A stretch of 64,000 nt of DNA from Actinomycetota bacterium. Its GTDB lineage: Bacteria > Actinomycetota > Actinomycetes > Nanopelagicales > Nanopelagicaceae. Below, piece by piece: positions 52,358 to 60,451 of the stretch; position 1 is the stretch's first letter; each line of letters starts with the position of its first letter. The notes below the pieces were generated by a model. It was not told the origin of the DNA and did no database searches. It was given only the letters and a program-made list of their open reading frames with translations. The position numbers and the translations under genes are program-made. The DNA lies in assembly GCA_009698815.1 (NCBI GenBank), contig WLPJ01000002.1:62001-126000 (forward strand). The letters are read 5' to 3'.

Positions 52358-52999
52358 TTACTTTTCGAGCGCTCTCCAGCAGTACCAAGCCACGATACTT
52401 CGGTAAGGCTTAAATTTATCGCCCTTTCCATCTAACGCTTTCGGGGTAATTTCCTCTTTTAACTTGTAAATCTTTTCATATCCGCGGCGCACACCCAGAT
52501 CGCCAGTTGGCCAGATATCTAATCGGCCAAGTTGAAACATCATAAACATATCTACCGTCCAGGGACCAATTCCCCAGAGCGAAGTTAATTTTTCAAATAT
52601 CTCTTCATCACTCTCAATTTTATGTAATTTATTTATATCAATCCGCTTACTTTGCACAGCATCGGCTAAACCTTGGATCGTCTTAAATTTGGCGCCAGAT
52701 ACCCCGGCCTCACGCATCGCCGGCTCGTTAGTCTGCAAGATTTTTGCTGGTGATATCTTTCCACCAGCTAGTTTTACAACGCGGGCATGAATCGTGTCTG
52801 CTGCCTTTACCGCAAGCTGCTGCGAGATCACGGATTCAACTAGAGCCTCAAAGTGCGAGATTGGTTTTGGATTGCGACCGACAGTGCACAACGGATGCGC
52901 CGCGATGATGGCCGCTAAGCGGCGATCACGTTGCGATAAGTCAGCGACCGCATTGCGCATCGCGTGTTCAGTAACTAAAGAACCCTTATCGATTTTCAC
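52358..52999 (-). CDS. HhH-GPD DNA glycosylase (AlkA-like 3-methyladenine type)
   Basis: 213 residues of the helix-hairpin-helix-GPD superfamily: FEALVESVISQQLAVKAAD, the hairpin LWGIGPWTVDMFMMF and the catalytic Asp in WPTGDLGVRRG. This is the pattern of AlkA-type glycosylases that remove alkylated bases; the N-terminal TBP-like domain of E. coli AlkA is absent, and there is no iron-sulfur motif as in Nth. Starts with GTG 52999; no clear Shine-Dalgarno site was seen. Confidence 0.88.
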   Translation of the reverse strand: MKIDKGSLVTEHAMRNAVADLSQRDRRLAAIIAAHPLCTVGRNPKPISHFEALVESVISQQLAVKAADTIHARVVKLAGGKISPAKILQTNEPAMREAGVSGAKFKTIQGLADAVQSKRIDINKLHKIESDEEIFEKLTSLWGIGPWTVDMFMMFQLGRLDIWPTGDLGVRRGYEKIYKLKEEITPKALDGKGDKFKPYRSIVAWYCWRALEK

Positions 53000-53100
53000 A
53001 CAACCCTCACGATCTAAAGCGACTATTCAGATTGGGTAGAGCATTACAACTTACAAGATACAGCCAACGCGTCATCTATCACTAACTGAGGCTTAACTGG

Positions 53101-53106
53101 CATACT
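53101..53106 (+). promoter_or_regulatory. Leaderless -10 for the PatB-like gene
   Basis: CATACT, 7 bases before the ATG at 53114. Confidence 0.4.
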
Positions 53107-53113
53107 CACCACT

Positions 53114-54280
53114 ATGCGCGAGCGCCAGATAGTTATTCCATCTCTTGCCGAACTTCAGACCCACCGCAGCGAAAAGTGGCGTGGCTTCCCACATGACGTG
53201 TTGCCGCTGCCAGTAGCGGAAATGGATTTCCCCGTTGCAGATCCAATTCGTGAAGTCTTGCTCGACATGGTTAACACTTCTGATCTGGGATACCTAGGTT
53301 CGATTCCAGAACTTGGCACATCATTTGCGGGGTTTGCTAAACGGCGTTGGGATTGGTCAGTAGATCCACTTCATGTTCGTGCCGCAACTGATGTCGGAGT
53401 TGCAATAGTTGAACTTCTTCGGGTCTTTACAAAACCAGGAGACAAAGTTTTATTCAGCTCACCGATATATCAAAATTTCTATACTTGGATGCGCGAAACT
53501 CAAGTCGAAATGGTGGATGTTCCCCTCACTCTTGATTCCGAATCGAGCGACCAAACTGGCTGGAGCCACGATTGGGCCGGAATAGAAGCGGCTTATAAAA
53601 GTGGCATCGTCGTTCACCTACTTTGCAGCCCACATAATCCCCTTGGAAAGGTCTATACCCGCGAAGATCTTTTACGTATTGTCGAATTAGCAAAACGATA
53701 TGGCGTTGTTGTTATCTCTGATGAAATTCACGCCCCACTTACTTATAAAGAACAACCTTTCATTCCGTTCTTATCTTTAGGCGATGTGGCTGCAGAAGTT
53801 GGAATTGCAGTTTCAGCTGCTAGCAAGGGTTGGAATATCGCAGGCTTGAAATGCGCAATCATCATTTCGCAATCTGAAAAAATGCATGAGAAGTTAAATC
53901 AATTGCCCCCAGCGTTGCACTATCGCGCTTCCTTACTTGGCGCTTTTGCAACAGTTGCCGCATTTGAAAAAGGCGAACCTTGGCTGGATCAAGCGATAGA
54001 GATATTGGATGAAAATCGTCAGCTAATTGCTAACCTAATTTCAGCACGGATCCCATCAATTAAATATGCGATGCCACATTGCTCGTATCTTGCTTGGCTC
54101 GATGTGAGCGCGCTGAATTTGGGTGAAGATCCGGGGGCGGAGCTTATAGAGAAAGCTAAGGTCGCATTTAACTCAGGCCATATCTATGGCGCGCTAGGAA
54201 AGTCACATGTCCGATTTAACTTTGCTACCAGCCCTGCAATTATTACCGAAGCGATCGAACGTATCGCGAGAGTTCTTTAA
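53114..54280 (+). CDS. PatB/MalY-type PLP enzyme (cystathionine beta-lyase-like)
   Basis: 388-residue fold-type I PLP enzyme. SEKWRGFPHDVLPLPVAEMD at the N-terminus, the CSPHNPLGKVYTRE block, VISDEIHAPLTY, and the PLP lysine in SAASKGWNIAGLKCA near residue 238 identify the PatB/MalY branch. Known members cleave C-S bonds of cystathionine or related thioethers. A cystathionine gamma-synthase-type gene lies two genes downstream, which supports a sulfur amino acid role. Followed after 4 bases by the FAD oxidoreductase gene. Confidence 0.88.
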   Translation: MRERQIVIPSLAELQTHRSEKWRGFPHDVLPLPVAEMDFPVADPIREVLLDMVNTSDLGYLGSIPELGTSFAGFAKRRWDWSVDPLHVRAATDVGVAIVELLRVFTKPGDKVLFSSPIYQNFYTWMRETQVEMVDVPLTLDSESSDQTGWSHDWAGIEAAYKSGIVVHLLCSPHNPLGKVYTREDLLRIVELAKRYGVVVISDEIHAPLTYKEQPFIPFLSLGDVAAEVGIAVSAASKGWNIAGLKCAIIISQSEKMHEKLNQLPPALHYRASLLGAFATVAAFEKGEPWLDQAIEILDENRQLIANLISARIPSIKYAMPHCSYLAWLDVSALNLGEDPGAELIEKAKVAFNSGHIYGALGKSHVRFNFATSPAIITEAIERIARVL

Positions 54281-54284
54281 AAAA

Positions 54285-55832
54285 ATGTCGCTCGATAAGA
54301 AGTACGATGCAATTGTCGTGGGCGGAGGCCATAACGGCCTAGTTGCTGCAACATACCTGGCAAAAGCCGGCAAGAAAGTTGTACTTCTGGAAGCCGAAAA
54401 AGAACTTGGTGGAGCAACCACCAGCGTTAAACCGTTCCCAGAATTTGAAGCTAGGCTTTCTCGCTATTCATACCTAGTCTCTTTGCTGCCAGATCAAATA
54501 GTTGGCGATCTTGGAATTAACTTTAAAACCCTAGAACGCGCGATTGCTTCCTACACTCCATATTCCAAAGCGGGTCAAGATGGCGGACTGCTGATATCTC
54601 AGAATTGGGATGATCGCACTGCGCAAAATTTTCGAGATGTAACGGGTTCTGACGCTGAAGGCAAAGCGTGGCAGCAGTTCTATGGCGAAATTGCGTTACT
54701 TGCCGAACGAATTGCGCCATCAATGTTGCAGCCGCTAAAAAGTGCAAAGCAGCTAAATGGCGAAATTGGCTTGAGTGATACCTGGAAATATTTAATGGAA
54801 CGTCCAATTGGAGAAGTTATCCGCGAACGTTTCAGCGATGACATTGTGCGTGGCGTGGTTCTTACAGATGCGCTGATCGGAACATTTGCATCTAGCGATG
54901 ATCTTCAAGCAAATCGTTGCTTCCTGTATCACTTGATTGGAAATGGAACTGGCCAATGGCGCGTTCCACAAGGCGGTATGGGAGCACTGGTATTAGAACT
55001 AAAACGAGTTGCCATCGAGGCGGGCGTTGAGATCCTTCTCAATTCTCGCGTTGCAAATATTGATAGTGATGCAGCCGGAGTTTCCGTGATGACTGAAGCT
55101 AATGAAAAATTTAGCGCGCGCGATCTTCTCTTTGCGGGAGCGCCCCAAACTTTGGCCAAGATTCGTGGCACTGCGCAGCCGACTTCACTTGAAGGCTCAC
55201 AGATGAAAATGAATATGTTGCTCACCAAGTTGCCAAGGTTGAAATCTGGAATTGATCCTCGATTAGCATTCGCCGGAACATTTCACGTTAATGAGAGTTT
55301 CTCTCAATTAGAGACCGCCTATCACAGCGCTAGCGCCGGCTTGATTCCGAGAGATCTCCCACTAGAACTGTATTGCCACACTTTGACCGATCCAACAATT
55401 CTTTCACCAGAATTAGCTGCGTTGGGATATCAAACTTTGACTTTATTTGGTTTGCATACACCTGCATCTTTATTCGATAAATCTCCAGAGGCAGCCAAGG
55501 AAGCGGCTAAAGAAGCGGCGATAGATAGCCTTAATCAATACCTGCTTGATCCAATCGAATCAGTATTGGCTATCTGCCAAGATGGATCACTTGCCATCGA
55601 AACTAAATCACCACTTGATTTAGAAGCTGACATCGGATTGCCGCGGGGAAATATCTTCCATCGCGATCTTGATTTTCCATTTATTGATGGCGCTGCAGGC
55701 CCTGCACAAAAATGGGGATCTGAAACTGAGCAGCCCCATATTTATCTAGCAGGGGCAGGCGCGCGCCGTGGCGGTGGAGTCAGCGGCATTGCCGGACATA
55801 ATGCGGCGATGGCAGTACTCGGTAACGATTAG
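54285..55832 (+). CDS. PYROXD2-like FAD oxidoreductase of the phytoene-dehydrogenase family
   Basis: 515 residues with the dinucleotide-binding start DAIVVGGGHNGLVAATYLAK, the FAD-binding LLEAEKELGGATTS, GQWRVPQGGMGAL in the middle and a C-terminal IYLAGAGARRGGGVSGIAGH block. These fit the PYROXD2-like branch, not carotenoid CrtI with its own operon; no crtB or crtE is nearby. Substrate unknown. The ATG at 54285 is right after the PatB-like gene; earlier in-frame starts overlap it. Its TAG stop begins the -10-like hexamer of the next gene. Confidence 0.85.
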   Translation: MSLDKKYDAIVVGGGHNGLVAATYLAKAGKKVVLLEAEKELGGATTSVKPFPEFEARLSRYSYLVSLLPDQIVGDLGINFKTLERAIASYTPYSKAGQDGGLLISQNWDDRTAQNFRDVTGSDAEGKAWQQFYGEIALLAERIAPSMLQPLKSAKQLNGEIGLSDTWKYLMERPIGEVIRERFSDDIVRGVVLTDALIGTFASSDDLQANRCFLYHLIGNGTGQWRVPQGGMGALVLELKRVAIEAGVEILLNSRVANIDSDAAGVSVMTEANEKFSARDLLFAGAPQTLAKIRGTAQPTSLEGSQMKMNMLLTKLPRLKSGIDPRLAFAGTFHVNESFSQLETAYHSASAGLIPRDLPLELYCHTLTDPTILSPELAALGYQTLTLFGLHTPASLFDKSPEAAKEAAKEAAIDSLNQYLLDPIESVLAICQDGSLAIETKSPLDLEADIGLPRGNIFHRDLDFPFIDGAAGPAQKWGSETEQPHIYLAGAGARRGGGVSGIAGHNAAMAVLGND

Positions 55833-55835
55833 GCT
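55830..55835 (+). promoter_or_regulatory. Leaderless -10 reusing a stop codon, for the metB-like gene
   Basis: TAGGCT starts with the TAG stop of the oxidoreductase gene and lies 6 bases before the ATG at 55842. Confidence 0.5.
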
Positions 55836-55841
55836 TAGCCC

Positions 55842-56966
55842 ATGACATCCCAACACGGATCTGAACAACGTCCAGAGACAATTGCGATTACCGCAGGTCG
55901 TCCTGCAGTGACACCTGATAGCGCGCTAAATCCACCTATCTCACTGAATTCAACTTTTACTTCAGGTGGTCCAATCGGTTATGGCCGATACGGAAATGAA
56001 ACTTGGACCGCACTCGAAGCAGCAATCGGTGCCCTCGAAGGCGGGCAGACACTTTCTTATTCATCAGGAATGGCAGCAGTTAGCGCCGTTTTTTCAACGT
56101 TGCCAGTTGGCGCCAAAGTTGTGGCATCTAATCAAGGCTATTCAGGGGTAATGACTTTGCTCGGTAACTTAACTGCGGCAAAGAAAATAAATGCAACGTT
56201 AGTTTCAATTGCAAATACCGAGGAAGTAATTGCAGCGCTAGATGGTGCAGATTTGTTGTGGCTCGAATCACCAACTAATCCTTCGTTAGATGTTGCAGAT
56301 CTGCCAGCGCTGATCAAGGCGGCTAAATCACAGAACATAACTGTTGCCGTCGATAACACATTTGCAACGGCCCTTGTTCAACAACCGCTTTCGATGGGCG
56401 CCGACATAGTTATGAACTCAGTTACTAAGTACCTGGCAGGCCATAGCGATGTAGTCCTTGGCTCACTTTCTACAAATAGCCCAACGCATTTCAAAGCGTT
56501 AGAAGATGCCCGCAAATTCAACGGTGCGATCCCAGGACCATTCGAAGCATGGCTGGCACTGCGCGGCATTCGTACCTTCCCGATACGTTTTCAACGCGCT
56601 AGCGAGAACGCTTTAGAACTCGCTAAACGTCTAAGTGAGCATCCCTTGGTTACCCGCGTGCGTTACCCCGGCCTGCCTACCGATCCGCAACACGATAAAG
56701 CGAAATCTTTTATGAAGGGCTTCGGCGCCATCGTCTCCTTCGAATATGCCGGCAACGGGGAAGCCACAGATCGTGTTTGCGAGTCATCAAAGATAGTTAC
56801 CTATGCCACCAGTTTGGGCGGAGTCGAATCACTTTGGGAGCGCCGCCGCCGCTGGCCCATTGAAAGCGCGAGCGTTCCTGAGTCGTTAATTCGCCTTTCA
56901 GTTGGCTGCGAAGATGTAGAAGATTTGTGGGCAGATATTGATGCGGCGTTGCAGGCGGCTAAGTAA
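55842..56966 (+). CDS. Cystathionine gamma-synthase/lyase-type PLP enzyme
   Basis: 374-residue Cys/Met-metabolism PLP enzyme. GRYGNETWTALEAAIGALEG, SYSSGMAAVSAVF, LLWLESPTNPSLDVAD, and the PLP lysine in NSVTKYLAGHSDVVLGS near residue 195; near the C-terminus, ATSLGGVESLWERRRRWP. The family includes MetB (synthase), cystathionine gamma-lyase and methionine gamma-lyase; the RRRRW variant loop prevents a safe choice. With the PatB-like enzyme upstream it could form a transsulfuration pair. Confidence 0.87.
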   Translation: MTSQHGSEQRPETIAITAGRPAVTPDSALNPPISLNSTFTSGGPIGYGRYGNETWTALEAAIGALEGGQTLSYSSGMAAVSAVFSTLPVGAKVVASNQGYSGVMTLLGNLTAAKKINATLVSIANTEEVIAALDGADLLWLESPTNPSLDVADLPALIKAAKSQNITVAVDNTFATALVQQPLSMGADIVMNSVTKYLAGHSDVVLGSLSTNSPTHFKALEDARKFNGAIPGPFEAWLALRGIRTFPIRFQRASENALELAKRLSEHPLVTRVRYPGLPTDPQHDKAKSFMKGFGAIVSFEYAGNGEATDRVCESSKIVTYATSLGGVESLWERRRRWPIESASVPESLIRLSVGCEDVEDLWADIDAALQAAK

Positions 56967-56988
56967 AGAAAGTTTTTCGCTAACGCGG

Positions 56989-56994
56989 TATTTT
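56989..56994 (+). promoter_or_regulatory. Leaderless -10 for the 50-residue membrane protein gene
   Basis: TATTTT, 6 bases before the ATG at 57001. The combined string TATTTTTAGCACATG is almost the same as TATTTTTAAGACATG at the methyltransferase start (61381). Confidence 0.6.
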
Positions 56995-57000
56995 TAGCAC

Positions 57001-57153
57001 ATGAAAATCGTGCGCCGCCTCCTAGCTGCCTTTGCGCTATTGGCTGTCGCCTTTCAAGCGGTAGGTTCTTTCCTCTCTTGGGCGCAACGTCAAGATGATG
57101 CACCGGCAGATGCTTGGATTGATGAAGACGAAGATGAACGTGAGGATGCCTAA
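57001..57153 (+). CDS. 50-residue single-helix membrane protein with acidic tail
   Basis: ATG to TAA frame of 51 codons: a basic start (MKIVRRLL), one hydrophobic helix (LLAAFALLAVAFQAVGSF), then a strongly acidic end (DAWIDEDEDEREDA). It has a near-consensus leaderless promoter, and the next gene starts on the first base after its stop, two good signs that it is real. No family recognised. It could be a small membrane partner of the downstream protein. Confidence 0.7.
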   Translation: MKIVRRLLAAFALLAVAFQAVGSFLSWAQRQDDAPADAWIDEDEDEREDA

Positions 57154-57537
57154 TTGGCACAAGCTGATTACATTCCCGGTAGCTGCAACATCGGTGAAGG
57201 CGAAATAAATCGCAGACGTATAGTCGCAGCAATCGGATTTGTCCTATCTTTATCTGCGCTAACTACCTTTATAACAACGGATGTTTCACAAAGTGCGCGT
57301 CTTGGAATATTTATACCTTTACTCGTGATGTCTATTGGCTGGGTTCAATCTCGCAAGAAATTCTGCTTAGCATATGGATTCACTGGCACATTTAACTTTG
57401 GAAAATTGGGTCAAATATCGCGCGTGGCAGACCCGATCGCGCGTGCCGCCGATCGTCGCACCGCACTAATGATTTTCGCACAGAGCACCCTTTATGCCGC
57501 TGTGTTAACCGCACTCGTTGTGGCGCTTCCGCTCTAA
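57154..57537 (+). CDS. Two-to-three-helix membrane protein with conserved-looking Cys motifs, TTG start
   Basis: 127 residues starting with TTG directly after the stop of the 50-residue gene (TAATTG). The N-terminus has SCNIGEGEINRRR, a motif with Cys and Glu that precedes the first helix; a second Cys lies in KFCLAYGFTGTFNFG after the second helix; a last helix ends the protein. Not assigned to a named family. The start-stop abutment suggests translation by termination-reinitiation. Confidence 0.78.
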   Translation: MAQADYIPGSCNIGEGEINRRRIVAAIGFVLSLSALTTFITTDVSQSARLGIFIPLLVMSIGWVQSRKKFCLAYGFTGTFNFGKLGQISRVADPIARAADRRTALMIFAQSTLYAAVLTALVVALPL

Positions 57538-57629
57538 AATTAATAACAAGTATCTAGATCTAGCCCTATATCAAAATTGGCGCTTTGGTGCCATGGTTAG
57601 GGAGTAAGAAAAGCCTAAAGGGAGATCAA

Positions 57630-57977
57630 ATGAAGATTGTTATTCATGCCCGTCACGCAGATCTAGCGGCAGATTTTCGCAAAATAGCAGAAGAAAAACT
57701 GCGCAGCATGGAGAGATTCAGTGTGACTATTGAACGAGTAGAAGTTGAGATATTGCACGAACAAAATCCGCGCCAAGGTAAACGCTCACATCGTGTAGTT
57801 CTTACATCTCATGGCGCAGGACCGCTCATGAGAGCCGAAGCTGCCGAATTCAACGATGTTGCAGCGTTTGATGCAGCCATTAAAAACTTTGAATTACAAA
57901 TTCGCAAACATCATGAACGAGCAAAGTCTCATAGCCGCCAAACTTTACGCAATATGCCGATCGTGGTTAACGAATAG
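57630..57977 (+). CDS. hpf: Short-form ribosome hibernation factor (HPF/YfiA)
   Basis: 115 residues of the S30AE family: MKIVIHARHADLAADFRKIA at the start, a beta strand RVEVEILHEQNP, and a C-terminal helix ending in KHHERAKSHS. The C-terminal dimerisation domain of long HPF is missing, so this is the short form. AAAGGGAG ribosome site before ATG 57630. Most Actinobacteria have a long HPF between comF and secA (Rv3241c type); here that slot is empty, and this gene lies 11 kb past secA. Confidence 0.9.
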   Translation: MKIVIHARHADLAADFRKIAEEKLRSMERFSVTIERVEVEILHEQNPRQGKRSHRVVLTSHGAGPLMRAEAAEFNDVAAFDAAIKNFELQIRKHHERAKSHSRQTLRNMPIVVNE

Positions 57978-57995
57978 CAATTTTGTCAGCGCTGG

Positions 57996-58424
57996 CTAAT
58001 TTGCAGGCTTTGGTTTTTTAGGTTTTTCTAACTTCGGCGCTTTTGCTGGTGGCGTTGGTGCAATTGGTGGAAGTCCTAGCAAATCAATTGCTGCATCACG
58101 AATAGCAGTTGCGGCAATTATTGCGGTCTGCCGAGAGTTCATATTCTGTCTTTTCTGCATCTGTGACTGACCAGAAACGCTCAAAGATCTGGCATCTGAA
58201 AGTGCCTTATCAATTGCTTCTTTAAAACTCTGATTAATTGCTCGTCTTTTATCTTCATAAACTCTGAAGTCGCTCAGGAATTTATCTTGTGCCAACTTAT
58301 AAATTGCCTTGGCATCGTTTGCCTCAGCAGGTGCTGGCGGCTTAGTGTCCGCAATTGCTGGAGTTGCCAGAAATGAAGTAGCAAGGATGAGCGCCAGGAT
58401 AGCGATTAATAATTTACGCTTCAT
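57996..58424 (-). CDS. Secreted protein with Lys/Pro-rich C-terminus
   Basis: 142 residues from ATG 58424, which has a good ribosome site. An N-terminal signal peptide ends near ATPAIA-DTKPP; a charged helical region of about 80 residues (AIYKLAQDKFLSDFRVYEDK) follows, then a proline/lysine-rich tail (APTPPAKAPKLEKPKKPKP). The tail could contact anionic wall polymers. No family recognised. It is divergent from the response regulator at 58554, which might control it (inference). Confidence 0.75.
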   Translation of the reverse strand: MKRKLLIAILALILATSFLATPAIADTKPPAPAEANDAKAIYKLAQDKFLSDFRVYEDKRRAINQSFKEAIDKALSDARSLSVSGQSQMQKRQNMNSRQTAIIAATAIRDAAIDLLGLPPIAPTPPAKAPKLEKPKKPKPAN

Positions 58425-58553
58425 ATTCCAACCCTTTCCTCTTGCCATAAGTATCGGTCACCTCTTTGTGAATTTTCGGTGAAAACGCTAATTTACATTG
58501 ATATCTCCTTAACTTCCTTGGATATATCACCGCTACCGTGCGAGGCTATACCC

Positions 58554-59237
58554 ATGGCGCAATTAATTTTGATCGTCGATGACGAGGCGGGCGTTCGCGA
58601 ACTCTTGGGCGATGCCCTTCGCATCGCGGGCTTTGAGACCGCTACGGCGCCGGATGGCATGTCGGCGCTAACCGCAATACGAAATAAGAAACCTGATTTG
58701 CTTATTATCGATATAAATATGCCGCTCATGGATGGATTCGAACTTGTCGAAAGACTGCGTTCTACAGGAGATAACACACCAGCGTTGATGCTAAGTGCAC
58801 GCGCTGATCGAGCCGATGTTACACGCGGTCTAACGCTAGGCGCTGATGATTATGTCACCAAGCCATTTGGACTTGAAGAACTATTACTTCGTGTAAAGGC
58901 GATTTTGCGCAGAGCAAATGTGGCGATCGCAAAAGGCGTTGATATGCGTTGTGGCCCAATCACTATTGATGAAGATAGCCACACTGTGACATTTAGTGGA
59001 GAACCAGTTGAGCTTTCACCTACAGAATTTAGGCTTCTGCAGGTGCTTATTGAAAATAAGAATCGCGTATTAAGCAAGGGCCTTTTACTTGATGAAGTTT
59101 GGGGAATTACCTTCGAATCCGAAAGTACTGTTGTCGACACTTATATTTCCTACCTTCGCAAGAAATTACATCGTGATGGCTTTGAGGGAATCAAGACAGT
59201 CCGTGGAGTTGGATTCGTCATTCAGGACCCTAAGTAG
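58554..59237 (+). CDS. OmpR/PhoB-family response regulator
   Basis: 227 residues from ATG 58554. Receiver domain with LIVDDEAGVRELLGDALRIA and phospho-acceptor Asp53 in IIDINMPLMDG, Lys in YVTKPFG, and a C-terminal winged helix with ELSPTEFRLLQVL and TVRGVGFVIQ. Encoded two bases before its kinase. It is a second system distinct from mtrAB; the inputs and targets are unknown. In-frame starts further upstream would add residues lacking similarity to receivers. Confidence 0.93.
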   Translation: MAQLILIVDDEAGVRELLGDALRIAGFETATAPDGMSALTAIRNKKPDLLIIDINMPLMDGFELVERLRSTGDNTPALMLSARADRADVTRGLTLGADDYVTKPFGLEELLLRVKAILRRANVAIAKGVDMRCGPITIDEDSHTVTFSGEPVELSPTEFRLLQVLIENKNRVLSKGLLLDEVWGITFESESTVVDTYISYLRKKLHRDGFEGIKTVRGVGFVIQDPK

Positions 59238-59239
59238 CC

Positions 59240-60451
59240 ATGAAGAAGTCCAATAGTAAATTTGCAATTTTATCTATCATTGTCACAACGGTGCTATCGA
59301 TTATTATCGGTGGGTTTGCAACGATTGAATCTCGCAATGCAGATATGCGACAGATAGACCAATCTATAAATCTCGTTGCCGAACGGGTTATTCAATATTC
59401 AAATGAGGCGATAAGCGCTGCGATTTTAACCGTTGAGGAAGAGAACCTGGATCTAACTTTGACCTTAGTGACTCAAGAAGGTATTGAGACGGTAATAAAT
59501 GAATCTCATCTGATTTATCCAGTAATTAAAGCCCTGGCAGAAATTCAGAAGGGCATCACAGGACCTATTTCAATTGAAGGAGATAACCCCTACAGGTTTA
59601 GATCTGTGATAATCCCCGGTGGTGATTACCTAGTTATCGCGGCGGCACTTGATAAATTAAATACAAACTTTAAATCTAACCTTAAGAATTTAGGTGGGTT
59701 TACTCTCGCCGCTGACGCTCTGGCAATTCTCTTTAGTATCTTTTTCTTGCGCCGCTACAACCGCGGGCTAGATGCCAAGGCTTTGGAGCGAATGCAGAGA
59801 TTCTTAGGGGATGCATCCCACGAATTACGCACCCCATTAACTGTCATCAAGGGCTATAACGAGCTGCTGAGTAAGGGACAGATAACAGATTTAGTTGATC
59901 GAGTCCGCGCTTTTTCTCGGGTGAGTACCGAGATCGGGCGCATGGAAAGCCTCATCCATGATCTGCTATTGCTGGCAGAACTAGGGGAGAGTAAACCGAC
60001 TACTTTTGAAGAGGTGGATCTTTCTGAGCTAGTTAGCGCTCATGCAAATGATTTCACATTCTTTAATAAGGAGCGAAAACTCAATCTGAACATATCCGAC
60101 GCTCTTTCAGTCCAGGGCTCACGCGAACATCTAAATCGTTTAATTCAAAACTGTCTCTCCAATATTGTAAGACACGCTCCATCAAGTGCTCCAGTTGCAA
60201 TCACTTTGAGAAGCAAAGGTAAAAAAGTTAACTTAATTATTGAAGATGGTGGACCTGGATTACCAGAGAGCGCTTACCGTAGCGAGATCGCTGCCATGAA
60301 TCGATTTGATCCTTCTAGATCACGCGAAAGTGGTGGTTCGGGACTTGGTATGAGCATTATCGCCGCCATTGTTCAAGAACATGGTGGAAAACTTGATCTG
60401 CGAAAGAGCGAACTAGGTGGACTAGCCGTTGATGTAGAGCTACCTAATTAA
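59240..60451 (+). CDS. Membrane sensor histidine kinase
   Basis: 403 residues. TM1 at about 8-28, an extracytoplasmic loop of about 120 residues, TM2 at about 155-172 (ADALAILFSIFFLRRY), then HisKA with His194 in GDASHELRTPLTVIKGY directly after a short linker. The ATPase domain has NCLSNIVRHAPSS, EDGGPGLPES and GGSGLGMSII. No HAMP domain is obvious. Its stop abuts the convergent TerC stop with no spacer. Confidence 0.92.
   Translation: MKKSNSKFAILSIIVTTVLSIIIGGFATIESRNADMRQIDQSINLVAERVIQYSNEAISAAILTVEEENLDLTLTLVTQEGIETVINESHLIYPVIKALAEIQKGITGPISIEGDNPYRFRSVIIPGGDYLVIAAALDKLNTNFKSNLKNLGGFTLAADALAILFSIFFLRRYNRGLDAKALERMQRFLGDASHELRTPLTVIKGYNELLSKGQITDLVDRVRAFSRVSTEIGRMESLIHDLLLLAELGESKPTTFEEVDLSELVSAHANDFTFFNKERKLNLNISDALSVQGSREHLNRLIQNCLSNIVRHAPSSAPVAITLRSKGKKVNLIIEDGGPGLPESAYRSEIAAMNRFDPSRSRESGGSGLGMSIIAAIVQEHGGKLDLRKSELGGLAVDVELPN

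Noticed and set aside
54285-55832. Carotenoid phytoene desaturase (crtI)
   Set aside because: Motifs fit the PYROXD2-like branch, and no other carotenoid gene is adjacent.
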